DNA of 8,341 nucleotides, taken from NCBI GenBank assembly GCA_003157315.1, contig PMJE01000256.1, positions 5,715-14,055 on the forward strand. Reading direction: 5' to 3'. The notes beneath the pieces were generated by a model. The model made no database searches. It was not told the origin of the DNA and saw nothing but the letters and a program-made list of their open reading frames with translations. This stretch comes from Myxococcales bacterium. Its GTDB lineage: Bacteria; Myxococcota; Polyangia; Fen-1088. The position numbers and the translations under genes are program-made. Numbering within the stretch: position 1 is the stretch's first letter; every line of letters starts with the position of its first letter. Below, one piece after another: positions 1 through 5,458 of this stretch.

Positions 1-584
1 GTCGTGACCGTCACGTTGGGGACGAATTGAACGTTGTCAGGCAAGGGCGCGCCTGCATCGGGTTGGCTCCCGGATGGAGAGACCGTGCAACTGGCCACCT
101 CGGGGCCGGCCACGTCAGACGCAGCATCGTTATCGCCCACATTTCCGGCGGCACCATCATTCGAAAGGCCAACGTCAGGAGCGCTCCCTGTATCGACGAT
201 CAACAAGACCCCATCAGTGTTCGATGGATGGTCGCCGACTTCGCCAGCGCCCTCATCCTGACCGGCCGACGCGTCCGCGCCTTGAACATCCGTCGCATCC
301 CCTCCGGCATCATTGCCGCCCAAATCAAGTATGCCCAAGTCGGGGATGCCTAGATCAGGGAAACCCACGTCGTCGCGGTCCCCTCGGCCGCCCTCGGCTG
401 CGGCCGTGTCCGCGCTGCCGCCGTCGACGAATTCGTCGACGCCCGCCGTGTCCATTGCCGGGCCGTTCCCAACGTCGTTCTGCCCAACACCTTCGTCTTG
501 CCCGGCGTCGACGGCTACCGTCTCATGAGAACCGCAGCCCGCGAGCGCGGACAGGAAAAAAACCAAGAAGAGGCAACGCCCCAT
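1..584 (-). CDS. Asp/Gly-rich lipoprotein, C-terminal part beyond left edge
   Basis: The minus strand is open from an ATG at 584 to the left edge, giving 194 visible residues with no stop. The N terminus is a clear lipoprotein signal: MGRC, a hydrophobic stretch (LFLVFFLSAL), then the lipobox LAGC with Cys17. Residues 18-163 form a low-complexity linker rich in Asp, Gly, Ala and Val, with short repeats such as PDLGIPDLGILDLG around residues 76-89. From about residue 164 (ASCTVSPSG, later NVQFVPNVTV) the composition changes, as if a folded domain begins; that domain lies outside the window. Lipoproteins with such Asp-rich linkers are common in myxobacteria, and the linker presumably holds a domain away from the membrane. 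An in-frame ATG at 602 would add six residues. Neither start has a strong Shine-Dalgarno, and 584 gives the more typical signal length. No function can be assigned from the visible part. Confidence 0.8.
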   Translation of the reverse strand, partial: MGRCLFLVFFLSALAGCGSHETVAVDAGQDEGVGQNDVGNGPAMDTAGVDEFVDGGSADTAAAEGGRGDRDDVGFPDLGIPDLGILDLGGNDAGGDATDVQGADASAGQDEGAGEVGDHPSNTDGVLLIVDTGSAPDVGLSNDGAAGNVGDNDAASDVAGPEVASCTVSPSGSQPDAGAPLPDNVQFVPNVTVT

Positions 585-735
585 CCCACACGAAGTCAGC
601 ATGCGGGTAGGGTAGCGATGAATGACTTCCCTTGTGAGCGCAAACGCGCGGAAGCAGGGAAGACGGGTCGACTGGATGGGCGCGATAATTTGACAGGGCA
701 TGATTGCGGACGGTTGGATGCGTGTGCCCAGGGGG

Positions 736-819
736 TTGGAACAGGTTTTCTGTAGACGTTGCGACGTCCGCGTCGTGTACTTGCCCCCCTATTCGCCCGA
801 CTACAACCCAATTGAGCCA
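736..819 (+). mobile_element. Remnant of an IS630-type transposase
   Basis: Plus-strand translation here reads GLEQVFCRRCDVRVV followed by YLPPYSPDYNPIEP. The motif LPPYSPxxNPIE is the hallmark of the C-terminal catalytic region of IS630/Tc1-mariner-type DDE transposases; its Glu (codon 814-816) corresponds to the last acidic residue of the catalytic triad. The residues just before it (CDVRVVY) also fit the strand that normally precedes the motif. Upstream, the frame closes at a TGA (691-693) before the rest of the catalytic core. Downstream of the Glu the usual Trp/Lys-rich helix is absent and the sequence becomes unrelated. No terminal inverted repeats were recognised by eye. It is therefore a dead fragment of about 28 codons, a trace of an old insertion between the two flanking genes. 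Confidence 0.75.
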
Positions 820-904
820 GGACGAGGCGCCCGCCCGGCCCCAATCGGCACAATTATCTTCTCTTCGCCCGGGTCCCTAGTCGAATTCGCAGTGTCGCAA
901 CCGG

Positions 905-920
905 TAGAATGCCCTAGAAT
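905..920 (+). promoter_or_regulatory. Possible -10 boxes for the GGDEF gene
   Basis: Two identical TAGAAT hexamers lie at 905-910 and 915-920. Each matches the bacterial -10 consensus TATAAT at five of six positions. No good TTGACA-like -35 box sits 16-18 bases upstream of either. If the first is used, transcription would begin near 917, which would leave almost no leader for the ATG at 921 and favours the ATGs at 942 or 960. This is a guess from two short motifs. Confidence 0.25.
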
Positions 921-941
921 ATGGACCCGGAGGCGGTTCGA

Positions 942-2072
942 ATGCACTCGGAGGTTCCCATGGTTTCGTCCAGCTCGGATGGATTGACGGGATGCGATTT
1001 GCTGCGCGGCTTGGTTTTCGGAGAGAAACCCAATTCCGAGATCCAGGCTCGCTTAGACGCTTTGTCCGGTACCTCGGAGAGTTTTCAAGGGCTGGCTTTT
1101 GAACTTACGGGCCTGACGGTGCCCGAGGAAACGGCCAGGGCGGTCTTCAACTCCCTGGCCGCCCACCTTCAGGATTTGCGTGCGGCGCTGAAGCGGCCGA
1201 TCGGAGTCCGGACCGCCGCGCTGGACTTGTCCGATCGCCTGGAGAGTTTTCTGCGCGAAGAAGGCGTGGTGCGAGAACTGTCCCATGAGAACCTGGTGCG
1301 GATGGCCTTTGTCGACTACCTCACGGGGCTACCCAATTTCCGTAGCCTTTCAGAGCGCTTCGACAGCGAAATCCGGCGGGCCAAGCGCTACGGCCGCCTG
1401 CTCTCCCTGATCATGATCGATCTAGACGGTTTCAAGGCGATCAACGACCGTTTCGGCCATCTGGCCGGGAACGCGGCCTTGAAACATGTGGCGGCTTTGC
1501 TCCGGAATTTCGTCAGGGAAACCGACGTGACAGGGCGTTACGGCGGCGACGAATTCATGATTCTGTTGCCCGAAACCGCCAAGCACATGGCTGAGGGACT
1601 GGCCGAAGGGATTCGGGCTTTGATTTCTGCCACACCTCTGAATCTGGATGAACACGGGCTGCTTCCCCTGACAGTCAGCTTGGGCATGGCGTCATTTCCA
1701 CGGGATGCGCGGACCGCAGCAAGCCTGATGGCCGAGGCAGACGGAGCCCTGTACAACGCCAAGCGCGCCGGACGGAACCAGGCATGCTTTTCCAGGCCGA
1801 AGACCTCCGCGGTCATTTCGCTCGGCCCGTTCGCGGCCCAGACCTATCACTCCGTTCATGTCATCGGAGATTTCAACGGATGGGATCGAACGGCTGAACC
1901 CATGACTTGGGATCCACTGAATAGGTATTTCGCCATCGAGTTGTCCCTGGCGCCCGGCAAGTACGAGTACAAATTGCTACTCGACAAGAAGGAGATAACA
2001 AGCGATCCGGGCAATCCCGAGTCGGCGGACGACGGATTTGGCGGACGCAATTCGGTGCTGACTGTTTCCTGA
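942..2072 (+). CDS. Diguanylate cyclase (GGDEF) with C-terminal CBM48/AMPK-beta-type glycogen-binding domain
   Basis: This 376-residue protein should make cyclic di-GMP from two GTP. Residues 1-120 are predicted soluble and not assigned to a named sensor domain. The GGDEF domain spans about 123-280, with DYLTGL at 125-130, metal-binding DLD (160-162), the substrate loop NDRFGH, and the intact signature RYGGDEF (GGDEF at 201-205). RETD at 192-195 lies five residues before the signature, the standard RxxD product-inhibition site, so it is predicted active and feedback-controlled. Residues 290-376 match the CBM48/AMPK-beta glycogen-binding fold: VHVIGDFNGWD, PGKYEYKLLLD and DDGFGGRNSVL. No transmembrane segment or signal peptide is seen, so it should act in the cytoplasm. 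Start choice: ATG 942 has GGAGG at 929-933 (8-base spacing); ATG 960 has GGAGG at 950-954 (5-base spacing); ATG 921 has no ribosome site. The glucan link is inferred from the domain. Confidence 0.92.
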   Translation: MHSEVPMVSSSSDGLTGCDLLRGLVFGEKPNSEIQARLDALSGTSESFQGLAFELTGLTVPEETARAVFNSLAAHLQDLRAALKRPIGVRTAALDLSDRLESFLREEGVVRELSHENLVRMAFVDYLTGLPNFRSLSERFDSEIRRAKRYGRLLSLIMIDLDGFKAINDRFGHLAGNAALKHVAALLRNFVRETDVTGRYGGDEFMILLPETAKHMAEGLAEGIRALISATPLNLDEHGLLPLTVSLGMASFPRDARTAASLMAEADGALYNAKRAGRNQACFSRPKTSAVISLGPFAAQTYHSVHVIGDFNGWDRTAEPMTWDPLNRYFAIELSLAPGKYEYKLLLDKKEITSDPGNPESADDGFGGRNSVLTVS

Positions 2073-2100
2073 CCTATTAAGGGATGGGACACGGCATGGG

Positions 2101-2115
2101 GCTGGCAGAGCCAGC
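2101..2115. repeat. Inverted repeat between convergent genes
   Basis: GCTGGC (2101-2106) and GCCAGC (2110-2115) form a perfect 6-bp stem around the loop AGA. It lies 28 bases past the GGDEF stop and touches the TAG stop of the minus-strand lipoprotein gene. Its place between convergent genes suits a bidirectional transcription stop, but there is no T-run on either strand, so it is not a typical Rho-independent terminator. Confidence 0.3.
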
Positions 2116-2303
2116 TAGTGGTGGTCGTAGCCCCCGCCATGACCATTGTCATGACCGTGGTCCCCTTCATGACGCTCGCCCTCGTGTCCTCGATGCTCGT
2201 CCCCCCGATACCGGCCTTCGCCCCGTCCGCGTCCCCGCTCTCCCCAGAAACACCCACTCATGCACACGGCAGCCACAAACAGCAGCATCAAGAGTCTTCG
2301 CAT
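2115..2303 (-). CDS. Small His/Gly-rich lipoprotein
   Basis: A 62-residue protein. MRRLLMLLFVAAV followed by CMSGC is a textbook lipoprotein signal with Cys18 as the lipidated residue. The mature 45 residues are highly polar, with eight His plus many Gly, Asp, Glu and Arg; the end reads GHDNGHGGGYDHH. This composition suggests metal binding (nickel, zinc or copper) or an intrinsically disordered surface peptide, but no family is recognised. The ATG at 2303 is chosen because it places the Arg-Arg n-region right before the hydrophobic core. A GTG at 2354 would add 17 residues and spoil the signal. A weak ribosome site, AGAAAGG, lies about 11 bases upstream. The gene converges on the GGDEF gene with a 42-base gap. 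A 6-bp-stem hairpin (2329-2345) falls in its presumed leader. Confidence 0.7.
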   Translation of the reverse strand: MRRLLMLLFVAAVCMSGCFWGERGRGRGEGRYRGDEHRGHEGERHEGDHGHDNGHGGGYDHH

Positions 2304-2420
2304 TTGAAGCCATACCTTTCTACGCGCCGCCTGTAGAAGACAGGCATAAACCACCTCTCGGCGTCTAGATGTCCCAGGGCACGTCTACGTTACAGAACTG
2401 CGGCGCGCACCAGCGCGGTT

Positions 2421-2612
2421 GACATAGGTACTCTTGGCGCTCAAGTTGCCAATCATGCACAAGACCGTAAGGAGCTTCACGAGGGCGTGCCGCCGCTGCT
2501 ACTACTCGACGAGAACGGGCACGTGCGAACTGAGCTCGGCGTGCCGAAGGACGAAACGTGGATTCTCGCTTTCGATGCAGGCGGCCAGCAACGGCTGGTA
2601 GAGAAAGGCCAG
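2421..2612 (+). pseudogene. Possible remnant of a thioredoxin-fold-like protein
   Basis: The plus frame reads DIGTLGAQVANHAQDRKELH, then EGVPPLLLLDENGHVRTELG, then VPKDETWILAFDAGGQQRLV and EKGQ. The pattern of a hydrophobic strand ending in D-x-x-G (LLLLDENG), a charged turn, and a second hydrophobic strand ending in D-x-x-G (ILAFDAGG) is typical of redox or peroxiredoxin-like alpha/beta proteins, where it covers the last two strands of the thioredoxin fold. Protein-like hydrophobic periodicity is lost after KGQ, and no CxxC site, start codon with ribosome site or N-terminal half is visible. A GTG at 2487 begins the only short complete frame. The most likely reading is a decayed gene fragment. 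The family assignment is by pattern only and could be wrong. Confidence 0.3.
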
Positions 2613-2702
2613 TGCGGCCGCTCAAGAATTCGGCGCCTGCATTTCTTGCGCGTTCACGAAATAATCCACCATAAGCGCGCATGTTATACAATCGATTTGT
2701 GC

Positions 2703-2732
2703 TAATTGCGCATGGCACGCAGTAATTGCGCA
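2703..2732 (+). repeat. Two perfect TAATTGCGCA direct repeats 20 bp apart
   Basis: TAATTGCGCA occurs at 2703-2712 and again at 2723-2732, a 20-bp offset or about two helical turns. A further GCGCA lies at 2677-2681. The pair sits 96 to 125 bases upstream of the beta-helix lipoprotein ATG, next to a TATACA box (2685-2690). Identical half-sites on one face of the helix suggest an operator for an activator or repressor of that gene. No -35 box at proper spacing from TATACA was found. Confidence 0.45.
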
Positions 2733-2797
2733 AAATAGACCACTTATTTCCCGCAAAAAGGGTGCACTTCCCTTCTTCGGTGGTTAACAACTGAGGA

Positions 2798-2821
2798 GCC
2801 GAACTTTTTCGGCCTCGGAGG
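2798..2821 (+). promoter_or_regulatory. Hairpin adjoining a strong ribosome binding site
   Basis: GCCGAA (2798-2803) pairs with TTCGGC (2808-2813) across the loop CTTT. GAG just before the stem can also pair with CTC (2814-2816) if one A is bulged. The strong Shine-Dalgarno GGAGG (2817-2821) follows immediately, six bases before the ATG at 2828, and fixes that start. The hairpin could stabilise the message or tune ribosome access; this is inferred. Confidence 0.35.
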
Positions 2822-2827
2822 TCCTCG

Positions 2828-4867
2828 ATGTTGAACCCCCCAGTTTCCCGAATCCTGTTGCCAGTCATGGCCATACTCGCGGCGGCGAGCTGCTCTGGAG
2901 ACCAGGCGGTCTCCCCCGCCGCTGATCAATCCGGAACAGACAATGTGGCCAGCATCATGAATTCTACGTCTCTTGCTCTTCACCGCAGAAGGCCTCCGCG
3001 CGCAACACCGGATGCGGGTCCAGTTCTGCCGCCCGCGGCGCCCGACGCATCCCCACCGCCAGCCGCAACCGACACCGCACCAGCCTTGCCGCCGGCCAAG
3101 GCCGACGCCGCGCCTGTGACGCCACCGCCTCCCGTCGTGGTTGACGCTGGCAGGCCCACCAGCGACGCTTCAGCCGACACGACACCAGCTCTGCCGCCGG
3201 CCAAGGCCGACGCCGCGCCTGTTACGCCTCCGGTGGTGGCTGACGCCGGCAAGCCCAGCAGCGACACTTCTGCACCACCAGCCACCAGCCCGGATAGTGG
3301 TTCTGCCACCTCCGGCGGGCCCCCACCGGTATCGGCGATGAGCGATCCGGTGACCACGGCCATGACAGGCGCGCACGCCACCTACGACGTGGGCACTGGC
3401 AAGCCCTATGCCGAGCCCGACACCGTCCCCTGGTGCGCCCTGGTTGCCGGCGACGTGGTCAATATCTATTGGCGGGCCACCCCATACAAATGGAAGTTCG
3501 CGCTACGTGGGTCGGGCACGCAGGCAGCCCCGATCGTGGTCAACGGCGTGACCGACTCCTCCGGCCATCGCCCCCAGTTCGACTTCAACGGCGCACGCAC
3601 AGCGAGTGGATGTAACTCCTGTGGCACCAACAACATTTTCAACACCGCCTCGCAATGGAGCATGGAGGACTACGCTGGCATCTTGGTCCGCGGCGGGGTC
3701 AGCGACCCCTACGGGTACAAGCCGAAGTGGATCGTGATCAAGAACCTGGAAATGAGCGGCGCCAAGAGCGTGAACTCATTCGTAAACCTGTCGGGCGTGT
3801 CGACGCGATATGCGGGCACGGCGGGAATCTGGCTGCAGCCCAGCGCCGACGTCGTTCTGGAAAACAACGTCGTGTACGACCACGACTGGGGCATCTTCAC
3901 CATGTCCAAGGACGATACCTTCCTCGAAGCTTGTGAACGGATCACCATCCGCAATAGCCGCGTGTACGGCAACGGCGTGGTGGGCAGCTATACCCAGCAC
4001 AATGTCTATATCCAGACGACCAATCCGCTCGTCGAAGGCAACTATTTCGGAGTGCTGCGACCCGGGGCTGCGGGCTCGTCCTACAAGAGCCGCTGCAGCG
4101 GCGAGATCTTCCGTTACAACTACGTGGAAGCGAGCGCGCGGGCCATTGACTGGGTGTACGCGGAGGATTCGGGGGGCGAAGCGGGGAGCACGGCCACCGG
4201 CATTGCAACCCAGCCAGACTACGGCACCGACTACGCATACGGAAACATCATCGTGAATGACTGTAGCTTGGGCAACTGCGCAGCGAACCCGATCCACTAC
4301 GGTGGCGACAATTGCGGTGAACAGGACGACACATCGACGCTGTTCGTTCAGAGCCCCTATGTGCCCTACCGGTCTCACCTCTACTTCTTCAACAACACGA
4401 TGGTAAGCCGAGTAAGTCAGAGCGATTCGTACCGCACGACGGTGTTCGAGCCGTCGCTGCGCGACACCACCATCGAAGCGTGGAACAACGTCTTCTACTT
4501 CTCCGACACTTCGCGATTCGCCTGGGTAGCGAGCGCAGGCAAGATCAACCTGCGGGGCAACAATCTCGTCTACGGTGCCACCGTCTACGATGCCAGTGAC
4601 CTCGCCTTGCCGGTCAACTACAGCATTTCGAAGTTGGGCACTATCATCGATACCGATCCGAAATTCGTGTCGGCCACCGACTTCCACCCAGGGGCCGGCT
4701 CGGGCGCGATTGATCTCGGGACAGGGGTGCCAGCCGGCATCAGCACCAGCTCGCTATGTGCCAGTCTGTCGGTGAACATGGAGCCGCCGCTTCAGACCAA
4801 CGGTCTCTGTGTGAGGTCCCAGCTAGGGGCGGCGATCGACCTGGGAGCCATGGAGGCCACACCGTAG
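2828..4867 (+). CDS. Right-handed parallel beta-helix lipoprotein, possible polysaccharide-active protein
   Basis: A 679-residue exported protein. The signal MLNPPVSRILLPVMAILAAA ends in SC with Cys22 as the probable lipidated residue, so it is likely anchored at the outer membrane or cell surface. Residues 55-175 form a Pro/Ala/Asp-rich linker containing a 35-residue tandem duplication. Residues about 200-640 show the rungs of a pectate-lyase-like beta-helix: WIVIKNLEMSGA (301-312), GIWLQPSADVVLENNVVYDH (333-352), ITIRNSRVYGNG (372-383), HNVYIQTTNPLVEGNYF (391-407), then YKSRCSGEIFRYNYVE. The C terminus AAIDLGAMEA matches the DLGAxE ending common in secreted beta-helix proteins with anchor-type ends. 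Ten cysteines follow the signal, which suits disulfides outside the cytoplasm. The SRCSGEIFRYN segment resembles polysaccharide lyase-like proteins, but no catalytic residues can be assigned. The start is well supported by GGAGG at 2817-2821. No partner gene is adjacent; the next gene converges on it. Confidence 0.88.
   Translation: MLNPPVSRILLPVMAILAAASCSGDQAVSPAADQSGTDNVASIMNSTSLALHRRRPPRATPDAGPVLPPAAPDASPPPAATDTAPALPPAKADAAPVTPPPPVVVDAGRPTSDASADTTPALPPAKADAAPVTPPVVADAGKPSSDTSAPPATSPDSGSATSGGPPPVSAMSDPVTTAMTGAHATYDVGTGKPYAEPDTVPWCALVAGDVVNIYWRATPYKWKFALRGSGTQAAPIVVNGVTDSSGHRPQFDFNGARTASGCNSCGTNNIFNTASQWSMEDYAGILVRGGVSDPYGYKPKWIVIKNLEMSGAKSVNSFVNLSGVSTRYAGTAGIWLQPSADVVLENNVVYDHDWGIFTMSKDDTFLEACERITIRNSRVYGNGVVGSYTQHNVYIQTTNPLVEGNYFGVLRPGAAGSSYKSRCSGEIFRYNYVEASARAIDWVYAEDSGGEAGSTATGIATQPDYGTDYAYGNIIVNDCSLGNCAANPIHYGGDNCGEQDDTSTLFVQSPYVPYRSHLYFFNNTMVSRVSQSDSYRTTVFEPSLRDTTIEAWNNVFYFSDTSRFAWVASAGKINLRGNNLVYGATVYDASDLALPVNYSISKLGTIIDTDPKFVSATDFHPGAGSGAIDLGTGVPAGISTSSLCASLSVNMEPPLQTNGLCVRSQLGAAIDLGAMEATP
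3071..3274 (+). repeat. Tandem duplication within the Pro/Ala linker
   Basis: Unit 1 (3071-3175, residues 82-116) and unit 2 (3176-3274, residues 117-149) both read D-T-x-P-A-L-P-P-A-K-A-D-A-A-P-V-T-P-P, then V-V-x-D-A-G. Unit 2 lacks two of the Pro codons of unit 1. The 105-bp offset is exact at DNA level over the block beginning GCCGCCGGCCAAGGCCGACG (3088 and 3193), so the duplication is recent enough to vary in number between strains. Confidence 0.8.
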
Positions 4868-4900
4868 CGGCAGTCGAAAACTCGGGCTGGGCGCCGAACC

Positions 4901-5200
4901 TCAGGCCATCAGAAGCCGATCCAGGCGCAGAAGCTTGAAGATCGTCAGCGGTTGCTCACACAGGCCATGGAGGGTCACCACGCCGCCGTACTCCTTGGCC
5001 TTCTTGTACAGGTACACCACCGTGCCCACGCCCGAGCTGTCGATGAGCCGCAAACCCGACACATCGACAACGATGGGAGATTGCCGTTCAGCCACCAAGG
5101 CGTCGAGGGACGGGCGAAGATCCGGGACGGTGACCGCGTCCAGCTCGCCCACGATGCGAAGGGTAGCTACGCCACCCGCTCTACTGGTTGAAAACTCCAT
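4901..5200 (-). CDS. STAS-domain protein, anti-sigma factor antagonist-like
   Basis: A 99-residue single-domain STAS protein. The fold is visible as a first strand (VATLRIVGELDAVTV, 11-25), a helix (PDLRPSLDALVAE), a strand (PIVVDVSGLRLID) and the conserved loop DSSGVG (54-59), then helix VVYLYKKAKEYGG and strand VVTLHGL. In SpoIIAA-type proteins the second Ser of DSSG is phosphorylated by a partner kinase; the equivalent here is Ser56. Length matches the family. The ATG at 5200 is backed by the ribosome site AGAGGAG (5210-5216) at nine bases. It lies downstream of a Hanks-type Ser/Thr kinase on the same strand, with 255 bases between, so that kinase, or a distant anti-sigma kinase, could be its partner. 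No anti-sigma factor or sigma gene is in the window. It converges with the beta-helix gene with a 33-base gap. Confidence 0.9.
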   Translation of the reverse strand: MEFSTSRAGGVATLRIVGELDAVTVPDLRPSLDALVAERQSPIVVDVSGLRLIDSSGVGTVVYLYKKAKEYGGVVTLHGLCEQPLTIFKLLRLDRLLMA

Positions 5201-5233
5201 TTGTCTTTACTCCTCTTGCCTCAAATACGTACC

Positions 5234-5434
5234 GAAGAAGTGCTCGCATATCTGCACACGGCTACAGCAGCTTTCGAGCCACCAGCCAGACGCAAGCAAA
5301 TTCAGGTAGTTGCATTGCGGGCAAGTCGAAGAGAACTCGCCGACGCAATCAAGATGAAGTACTCTTACCTTCACTTCGATCTGCCGCCCCGGGGACCGCG
5401 CGGCAACGCTGGCTGACTTTGTCGCGCCGGGAGG
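5234..5434. repeat. Direct repeat copy A, upstream of the STAS gene
   Basis: This segment aligns with 7238-7446 in the same orientation. The core 5262-5382 matches 7267-7387 without gaps, with 11 differences in 121 positions counted by eye. Toward 5434 the copies still match (GGCAACGCTGGC, GTCGCGCCGGGAGG), but copy A lacks 7 bases near 5389. On the minus strand, copy A starts with what would be codons of the YihY tail (PPGATKSASVA), now frameshifted. It ends 33 bases before the STAS ATG, so it forms most of that gene's upstream region. Confidence 0.85.
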
Positions 5435-5437
5435 AGG

Positions 5438-5458
5438 TAGCGAAGGGCGCGGTCGCTA
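5438..5458. repeat. Inverted repeat at the kinase stop codon
   Basis: TAGCGA (5438-5443) and TCGCTA (5453-5458) form a perfect 6-bp stem around a nine-base G/C-rich loop. The right arm contains the kinase stop codon. No T-run follows on the minus strand, so any terminator function is uncertain; the structure could also slow 3' exonucleases. Confidence 0.3.

Larger units (their letters stand above)
585..941. other. Intergenic region between divergent genes
   Basis: This 357-base gap separates the minus-strand lipoprotein gene from the plus-strand GGDEF gene, so it should hold promoters for both. It contains a short IS630-type transposase remnant near 736-819 and two TAGAAT boxes next to the GGDEF gene. 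A TTGACA at 690-695 has only a poor -10 match (TTGGAT, 714-719) downstream. No intact gene is visible; the open frames here do not resemble known proteins outside the transposase remnant. Confidence 0.6.
2304..2827. other. Long intergenic region with decayed coding remnant and regulatory repeats
   Basis: This 524-base gap lies between divergent genes: the His-rich lipoprotein (minus) and the beta-helix lipoprotein (plus). From the left it holds a hairpin at 2329-2345 (GCCTGT, loop AGAAG, ACAGGC), a coding-like stretch at 2421-2612, an AT-rich patch from about 2660, two TAATTGCGCA repeats at 2703-2732, and a hairpin next to the ribosome site at 2798-2821. The open frame on the minus strand across most of it shows no recognisable domain and overlaps the start of the beta-helix gene, so it is not called. 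Confidence 0.5.

Noticed and set aside
74..610. Plus-strand Arg/Pro-rich open frame opposite the left lipoprotein
   Set aside because: Its Arg/Pro/His composition is typical of an antisense shadow; the minus strand has a lipobox and a continuous lipoprotein frame.
690..719. TTGACA as a sigma-70 promoter for the GGDEF gene
   Set aside because: The best -10 partner, TTGGAT, matches only half of the consensus, and the site is over 200 bases upstream within the transposase remnant region.
2101..2115. Rho-independent terminator between the GGDEF and His-rich genes
   Set aside because: The short stem is real but no T-tract follows on either strand, so it is reported only as an inverted repeat.
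2713..2730. TGGCACG followed by TTGC as a sigma-54 promoter
   Set aside because: The GG-to-GC spacing is 12 bases rather than the required 10.
2365..2874. Minus-strand open frame of 169 codons over the intergenic gap
   Set aside because: It overlaps the start and ribosome site of the beta-helix gene, has no clear ribosome site, and shows no recognisable motif.
3776..4687. Minus-strand open frame of about 303 codons inside the beta-helix gene
   Set aside because: It is antisense to a well-supported beta-helix protein; the translation is Val/Ala/Arg/His-rich without domains.
5201..5416. Plus-strand frames through the two direct repeats as a duplicated small protein (similar translations AAFEPPxRRKQ)
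   Set aside because: Both copies are open in this frame, but about ten of the differing codons change the amino acid against two silent ones, and the ends are disrupted by a 7-base indel. Shared DNA ancestry explains the similarity.
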